NCBI GenBank assembly: GCA_039767595.1
Contig: JBDNBY010000121.1
Span: 1 to 11,126 of the forward strand
Reading direction: 5' to 3'
DNA: 11,126 nt
Source: JBDNBY01 sp039767595
Lineage (GTDB): Bacteria; Pseudomonadota; Alphaproteobacteria; Rhodobacterales; Rhodobacteraceae
Shown here: piece after piece, positions 6,967-11,126 of the stretch
How the letters are laid out: each line of letters begins with the position of its first letter
Numbering within the stretch: the first letter of the stretch is position 1
Position numbers and translations under genes: made by a program
The notes under the pieces: model-generated
Told to the model about the DNA's origin: nothing
The model's database searches: none
The model's input: only the letters and a program-made list of their open reading frames with translations

Positions 6967-7452
6967 TTAGGTGATATCGTCGGGCATGTGGTGGATGGCA
7001 AATTGATCCAGCGCGGCGTCATTGGGTGTTATGACACGGTAATCTTCGCGAATGTTATCTGACGTGAGTTCGCGCGCCACAGTGAGCACCGTGTTTGCGT
7101 CGTGATCCTCGCACAAGGCGCGCATTTGAGCGAGCTCATCTTGTGCGACGGGGCGCGCCGCCTCAATATCGGGGGCGCCGTAATAGGTCACGAAATGATG
7201 GGCGAGCATGTCTGTCAGCGTTGACAGCTCGGCCTCTTCGATTTGTGTGACGGCGACAAAGGTGACGCGGCCCGCCGTCTCAAGCCCAAGCCATCCATTG
7301 GCAAAGGCTTGGCGCGTTTTGCCAACAAGGTCGCCGTCGGAAAAGTTTGAAAATTCAAATCCACCCGAAATGCACCATTCCCCCGTTCGGGCCGGAGCGT
7401 GAAAGACGTGTTGATCACTTTCGTCGAAATGGATCGCGCGGGCCAGTTTCAT
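6967..7452 (-). CDS. DUF6505 family protein of unknown function
   Basis: This is a soluble 161-residue protein with no signal peptide, membrane segment or cysteine-rich metal site. It resembles a conserved alphaproteobacterial family that I recall as DUF6505; shared-looking segments include KLARAIHFDESD at the start, GFEFSNFSDGDLVGKTRQAFANGWLGLE in the first third and CEDHDANTVLTVARELT near the end. No catalytic motif stands out. It is the last gene of the five-gene run: its ATG overlaps the DUF4444 stop by four bases (ATGA at 7449-7452), and AGGAGG just upstream gives a strong ribosome binding site. It should therefore be made together with the ligase-like protein, with a linked role likely but unknown. 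I am fairly sure the gene is real and less sure of the family number. Confidence 0.8.
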   Translation of the reverse strand: MKLARAIHFDESDQHVFHAPARTGEWCISGGFEFSNFSDGDLVGKTRQAFANGWLGLETAGRVTFVAVTQIEEAELSTLTDMLAHHFVTYYGAPDIEAARPVAQDELAQMRALCEDHDANTVLTVARELTSDNIREDYRVITPNDAALDQFAIHHMPDDIT

Positions 7453-8150
7453 GAGGCCTCCTGAATAAGTGTGGTGAGGGGGATTAACGTTGTGGTATCG
7501 CCCATGCGCATCAAAGCGCCGAAATCTTCGTCAAGGCCGACAAAAGCGCCATGATGGTTCATAAGATCGATCTCTTCGCCAATGTTATGGGCCAATCCGC
7601 GCCATGTGCTGTGCAAGTTTCGCGTGTCGCCACCTTCCCATTCACTGATCCAAACAAGGATATGACGCACCCATGCCTCGAGCAAACGGTGCGGATCAAC
7701 GTCAACGCAGCCTTCGGCAAAGAGGGCCGTTTGATCAGGGGTATGCCCAAGGTCATCTTGGTCCGGCCATAGCGGCAAGGTGAGGTGAACGATGCTCCAA
7801 TCCGGTGTGCCCTCGCTGTCTGAGGCATGCAAAGTGAGCGTGCCGCATTTGGCCCCGTTGATCCGAACGCCGCCAGTCCATTCCAGATGCACGGCGACTT
7901 CGGGCGGCGCCAAAACACCAAGGGCGTTTTGAAATCCCACGGCGCACAAAGGCAGCACAATCGCCGCTTGGGGCAATGGAATTTCAGGCGCAAAGACAAT
8001 AGCGCAGCTCAGCCGATCTTTGGTGATCTGATAGAACACACTGCCAGCATCACAGCCCAAGACAGCTTGGGCGATGGCGGTCGCAGGGACCTCATGACCG
8101 GCGGGTACGCCATGGGCTGTGAACAGAGGTGGCAGGGTCAGCTCCGTCAT
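7449..8150 (-). CDS. Biotin/lipoate-ligase-like protein with C-terminal DUF4444
   Basis: The 233-residue protein resembles the biotin/lipoate A/B protein ligase fold over most of its length and ends with a short segment recalled as DUF4444 (about residues 183-228, including GAFVGLDEDFGALMRMG). Active biotin ligases carry a KWPND-type motif followed by GxKxxG. The equivalent stretch here reads LEWTGGVRINGAKCGTL, so Lys and Asp of the first part are replaced while the second part is kept. No RGRxGR-like adenylate loop is visible either. Ligase activity is therefore doubtful; binding of a lipoyl, biotin or other ligand is possible. The ATG shares one base with the mrp stop (TAATG) and the gene overlaps DUF6505 by four bases, placing it firmly in the Fe-S gene run. 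What it acts on is unknown. Confidence 0.78.
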   Translation of the reverse strand: MTELTLPPLFTAHGVPAGHEVPATAIAQAVLGCDAGSVFYQITKDRLSCAIVFAPEIPLPQAAIVLPLCAVGFQNALGVLAPPEVAVHLEWTGGVRINGAKCGTLTLHASDSEGTPDWSIVHLTLPLWPDQDDLGHTPDQTALFAEGCVDVDPHRLLEAWVRHILVWISEWEGGDTRNLHSTWRGLAHNIGEEIDLMNHHGAFVGLDEDFGALMRMGDTTTLIPLTTLIQEAS

Positions 8151-9214
8151 TATGCATGGCCCTGCGCAATAAGAGCTTTGGCAATATCGCGATAGGCCGC
8201 CGCTTGGGGGGAGTTTGGCTTTGATACAACAATCGGCGCGCCATCATCTGCGGCCAATCGAATATCGAGATGCAGCGGGATCTCGGCCATCAGCGGAACG
8301 CCCAATTTATCGGCCTCGGCCGCGACACCGCCATGGCCAAAAATATGTTCCTCATGCCCGCAGTTTGAGCAAATATGCGTGGACATATTCTCGATCATTC
8401 CCAGCACCGGCACATTAAGACGTTGGAACATATCCACACCGCGCCGCGCATCGATCAAGGCCACGTCTTGCGGGGTTGAAACGACGAGGGCGCCCGTGAC
8501 CGGCGTGCTTTGGGCCAAGGTCATTTGCACATCACCCGTCCCAGGAGGCAGATCCACAATAAGCACATCCAGCGCGCCCCATTGCACCTGTGTCATCATT
8601 TGTTTAAGCGCGCCCATAAGCATTGGACCACGCCAAACGATCGCTTGGTCGTCATTGGTCATCAGGCCGATCGACATCATCGTGACGCCATGATTGCGCA
8701 GCGGTAAGATCGTTTTGCCATCAGGTGAGGCCGGCCGCCCCGACACGCCCAGCATGCGCGGCTGGCTTGGGCCATAGACATCGGCATCCAATAGGCCGAC
8801 GCGGCGCCCCTCGGCGGTCAATGCACAGGCTAAATTGGCCGATAGCGTGGATTTGCCGACGCCGCCTTTGCCCGAGGCAACGGCAATAACGCTGGCTACG
8901 CCTGGGATCGGTTCTGGTCCTTTGGGTTCGGCGCGCTTTTTCGGCTTGAGGTCTGGCGGACCACTGTCTTGATGGGCGGTGAGGATGATCGAGACATCCT
9001 CAATCCCATCTATCGCTTTGAGCGCCTTGCTGATTGTGGCTTGCAAGTTTTCGTAAAACTTCGCCTCACTTGGCGCAATCTCCATCACAAATCGAACCAG
9101 CCCGTTTTCCACAGTCAGGGCGCGCACTAGGCCAGAGGTGACAATGTCAGTGTCCCCTTGGGCCGTCGAGAATTTCTTAAGCTGCTCTAAAATGCTTTCG
9201 CGTGTCTCGCTCAC
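8150..9214 (-). CDS. apbC: Mrp/ApbC-type Fe-S cluster carrier ATPase
   Basis: ApbC/Mrp proteins are cytoplasmic P-loop ATPases of the NBP35 family that bind a [4Fe-4S] cluster at a dimer interface and transfer it to apoproteins. The 354 residues hold an N-terminal MIP18/DUF59-like domain (about 1-82), a linker, and the ATPase domain with the deviant Walker A SGKGGVGKS (114-122), DADVYGPSQP (143-152), DLPPGTGD (221-228) and the cluster-binding C282-S-N-C285 in ICSNCGHEE. All key residues are present. The GTG at 9214 overlaps the DUF6494 stop (GTGA), with GGGAG seven bases upstream. It sits directly after a cluster-rich ferredoxin and DUF6494, suggesting a dedicated copy serving this operon's products; other copies elsewhere cannot be seen. 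Confidence 0.95.
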   Translation of the reverse strand: MSETRESILEQLKKFSTAQGDTDIVTSGLVRALTVENGLVRFVMEIAPSEAKFYENLQATISKALKAIDGIEDVSIILTAHQDSGPPDLKPKKRAEPKGPEPIPGVASVIAVASGKGGVGKSTLSANLACALTAEGRRVGLLDADVYGPSQPRMLGVSGRPASPDGKTILPLRNHGVTMMSIGLMTNDDQAIVWRGPMLMGALKQMMTQVQWGALDVLIVDLPPGTGDVQMTLAQSTPVTGALVVSTPQDVALIDARRGVDMFQRLNVPVLGMIENMSTHICSNCGHEEHIFGHGGVAAEADKLGVPLMAEIPLHLDIRLAADDGAPIVVSKPNSPQAAAYRDIAKALIAQGHA

Positions 9215-9408
9215 TCTTGATCTCCCTTTAAGTCACCTGTGATGACATGCTCGAGGCCGAGCGCAGGAATGCGGATCACAGCCTCGACGGTAAAAGGAGG
9301 CTGCGCATCTTTGGGCGCATTGCGCAAGGCGTCTTCGATCGCCTGTTGGGATGTGACGCCAACTTGTTTGAGAAATTTGCGCATGGACATATTAAAATCG
9401 TCGCTCAT
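9211..9408 (-). CDS. DUF6494 family small protein
   Basis: A 65-residue soluble protein starting MSDDFNMSMRKFLKQVGVTS. The N-terminal half looks helical (NMSMRKFLKQVGVTSQQAIEDAL) and the second half like beta strands (FTVEAVIRIPALGLEHVITGDL). This matches a small conserved family recalled as DUF6494, of unknown function, often seen near Fe-S and redox genes. I chose the ATG at 9408 because GGAG lies five bases upstream; an in-frame TTG at 9423 would add five residues but lacks a site. The gene starts 11 bases after the polyferredoxin stop and its own stop overlaps the Mrp/ApbC GTG, so it is translated between the two. It has no cysteines, so it is not itself an Fe-S protein. Confidence 0.85.
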   Translation of the reverse strand: MSDDFNMSMRKFLKQVGVTSQQAIEDALRNAPKDAQPPFTVEAVIRIPALGLEHVITGDLKGDQE

Positions 9409-9419
9409 GGTATCTCCGG

Positions 9420-11126
9420 TCAATGTTTACGGTTTTTAAGGTAATCTTCTGTAGTACGGGGGCGAGGCCGTTCACCAAGGGCAAAGGGCGAGCTTTGAGA
9501 GTGGAACTGTGCATTCACGCGGCAGGTGTCACACATTTTAATCAGCTTAAGCTTATCTTCAGAGTCAAACATCGAATGCCCTTGCGAGAGTTTTTCGGTG
9601 ATGCGTTCAACAGTTGATTTTACACCAAAAAGGGAGCCGCATTCAATGCAGGCAAAGGGCTCTTCTTCCTTGAGAGTTTGTGCGCTCATGGCGGATTGGC
9701 TCAAGTTGAGGCGCGGCTCGAGGGTGATCGCCTGTTCGGGGCAAATCGTGGCGCATAGGCCGCATTGCAGGCAGGCATCCTCTTGGAACCGCAGCTCTGG
9801 GCGGTCTTCGTTTTCCACGAGGGCGCCTGATGGGCACAGCGAGACACAAGACAGACACAAGGTGCAGCTATCTTGATCCAATAAAACGGCCCCATACGGC
9901 GCGCCGTCGGGCAGGGCGAGGATCGTGTCTGGCGCATGCAATGTTTTGGCGACCATCCGGCTGATTTGACGTCGTCCGCCCATCGGCAAGATAGGGTCTT
10001 GCGCTGATGAGGCAGGGTGTGTGTCGAAGAGATGCGCCTCCAATGCCTCGGGATCCGTGATCTGAAGCGCTGCGATCGGCGTATCCGTCGCAATGGCGCG
10101 AGCAAGGGCAACTTGGGCATTGATCGCATCATGATCGGCTTGCGGCCCCATGATAATATCCACGCCGGCAAACCCCGCGCCAATGGCAGCCAATATTTCG
10201 GCATGTCCAAATTGTGCGATCGCGTCGAGTTCAAAGGGAATGACATCGGTGGGCAGACCCTTGCCATAGCGCGCGAGGGCGGCCACGAGCTGCGTGCCAT
10301 GAGGCGCGCTAATGACGCATAGGCGCGGCGAAGTTGTTTCATGCTCTTGGTAATTTTGCGCCAATGTCACTAAGCGCTGCGCGACAAAGGACGCAGGATG
10401 CGCGGAATAGGTGATCGCCTCGGATGGGCAGGCAGCCGCGCAGGCGCCGCATCCGGCACAGATCATCGGGTCGATGATAACATGCTCACCGGCCGAAGTG
10501 ATCGCCCCCGTGGGGCAGAGGTCCAAGCACCGCGAGCAGGCCGATTTTTCGGCGCGGCTATGGGCGCACAGCGGGGCATTTAAATCAATATACAGCGTTT
10601 TTTCAAAGTGACCGACCATGTGCGAGGCTTCAGTCACCGCGCGTAGCGTGGCTGTGATCGAGGTTGTATCGACGTGGAAATAGCCATCACGTTTAGTGTG
10701 GGCGGGGAAAAGCGGCTCTTTCCCGCGTAGGTCAAGGATCAGATCGCACACAGAGCGCGCGCCATCCACTGGATCCGTCCACGCCAAGGCGCCCCGACCT
10801 GATGGAATGATCTCTTGATAGTGATCCAGCGTGATTGCGAAATCGCCAAAGGCGCCCTGTGCCGCGCGCAATGTACCTGTGATGACATCATATCCACTGG
10901 GCGGCATGAGAATGTCGCTCGGATCAGGGATGAGCCACGTCACGCTTAAATGGCCACTCAGCGTGTCGACCATCTGTTGGGCCACATCGCCAGAGCCAAT
11001 GACAAGGGCGACGCCATCGCTTTGGATCTCTTTTGTTTTGACGGGGGGATGCGGTAATACAGCCTGTTGCACCAAGGCTTGCAGCTTGCCGTGCGAGGCT
11101 GGGGTGCCGTTCGTCCAGCCGACATA
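9420..11126 (-). CDS. 4Fe-4S polyferredoxin-like protein, 5' end outside the window
   Basis: The frame is open to the window edge, giving 568 visible residues; homologues I recall are near 650, so roughly 80-100 N-terminal residues are probably missing. A TTG at 11075 would be an internal start without support. Four clusters can be placed: a CxxCxxxCP site with an unusual upstream Cys (about 10510-10570), a canonical CxxCxxCxxxCP at about 10425-10460, and two more at about 9823-9860 and 9733-9772. Near the C-terminus, CIEC and CDTC form a further pair that could bind zinc or another cluster. The protein is probably an electron carrier or a cluster-dependent maturation factor in the cytoplasm. 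It leads the run with DUF6494 and Mrp/ApbC. Homologues often neighbour formate dehydrogenase genes, which is recalled and not shown here. Confidence 0.88.
   Translation of the reverse strand, partial: YVGWTNGTPASHGKLQALVQQAVLPHPPVKTKEIQSDGVALVIGSGDVAQQMVDTLSGHLSVTWLIPDPSDILMPPSGYDVITGTLRAAQGAFGDFAITLDHYQEIIPSGRGALAWTDPVDGARSVCDLILDLRGKEPLFPAHTKRDGYFHVDTTSITATLRAVTEASHMVGHFEKTLYIDLNAPLCAHSRAEKSACSRCLDLCPTGAITSAGEHVIIDPMICAGCGACAAACPSEAITYSAHPASFVAQRLVTLAQNYQEHETTSPRLCVISAPHGTQLVAALARYGKGLPTDVIPFELDAIAQFGHAEILAAIGAGFAGVDIIMGPQADHDAINAQVALARAIATDTPIAALQITDPEALEAHLFDTHPASSAQDPILPMGGRRQISRMVAKTLHAPDTILALPDGAPYGAVLLDQDSCTLCLSCVSLCPSGALVENEDRPELRFQEDACLQCGLCATICPEQAITLEPRLNLSQSAMSAQTLKEEEPFACIECGSLFGVKSTVERITEKLSQGHSMFDSEDKLKLIKMCDTCRVNAQFHSQSSPFALGERPRPRTTEDYLKNRKH

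Noticed and set aside
1..11126. CRISPR arrays, insertion sequences or long tandem repeats
   Set aside because: No regularly spaced repeats, transposase motifs or long direct repeats were seen on reading the window.

Overview
The window looks like the chromosome of an alphaproteobacterium, most likely Rhodobacterales (Roseobacter-like). The reasons are family content and order: a YIP1-family membrane protein fused by overlap to sufS, a tupBCA tungstate transporter, and a tightly packed run of polyferredoxin, DUF6494, Mrp/ApbC, DUF4444 and DUF6505 genes. These assignments come from recognising protein families by eye. No database search was possible.

Layout: (1) 12-2220, plus strand: the tail of what is probably a SUF iron-sulfur operon, with a YIP1-like membrane protein, the cysteine desulfurase SufS and a VOC-fold protein 3 bp behind it. 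(2) 2221-2968: a decayed region. The last ~44 codons of a BKACE/DUF849-type gene (minus strand) abut directly on the C-terminal two thirds of a universal stress protein gene (plus strand). A single deletion across a divergent gene pair would explain both truncations. (3) 2969-3045: tRNA-Arg(CCG) with encoded CCA. (4) 3110-4529, minus strand: an ornithine cyclodeaminase/mu-crystallin family gene and, upstream of it, a small periplasmic c-type cytochrome. (5) 4730-6953, plus strand: tupB-tupC-tupA with overlapping ends, a complete tungstate-type ABC importer. (6) 6967-11126, minus strand: five genes in one packed run. In transcription order they are a 4Fe-4S polyferredoxin (its 5' end lies beyond the window), a DUF6494 small protein, the Fe-S carrier ATPase Mrp/ApbC, a degenerate biotin/lipoate-ligase-like protein (DUF4444) and a DUF6505 protein.

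How the parts may work together: SufS supplies sulfur for Fe-S cluster assembly, Mrp/ApbC moves clusters to target proteins, and the polyferredoxin is a client or electron carrier rich in clusters. The tungstate importer meets this Fe-S gene run tail to tail. Tungstate uptake beside Fe-S maturation is what a W- or Mo-dependent enzyme such as formate dehydrogenase would need. No such enzyme is inside the window, so this link is inference. The best candidates for something undescribed are the five-gene run with its two DUF proteins and a ligase-like protein that has lost the expected catalytic motif, and the deletion scar at about 2570-2577.
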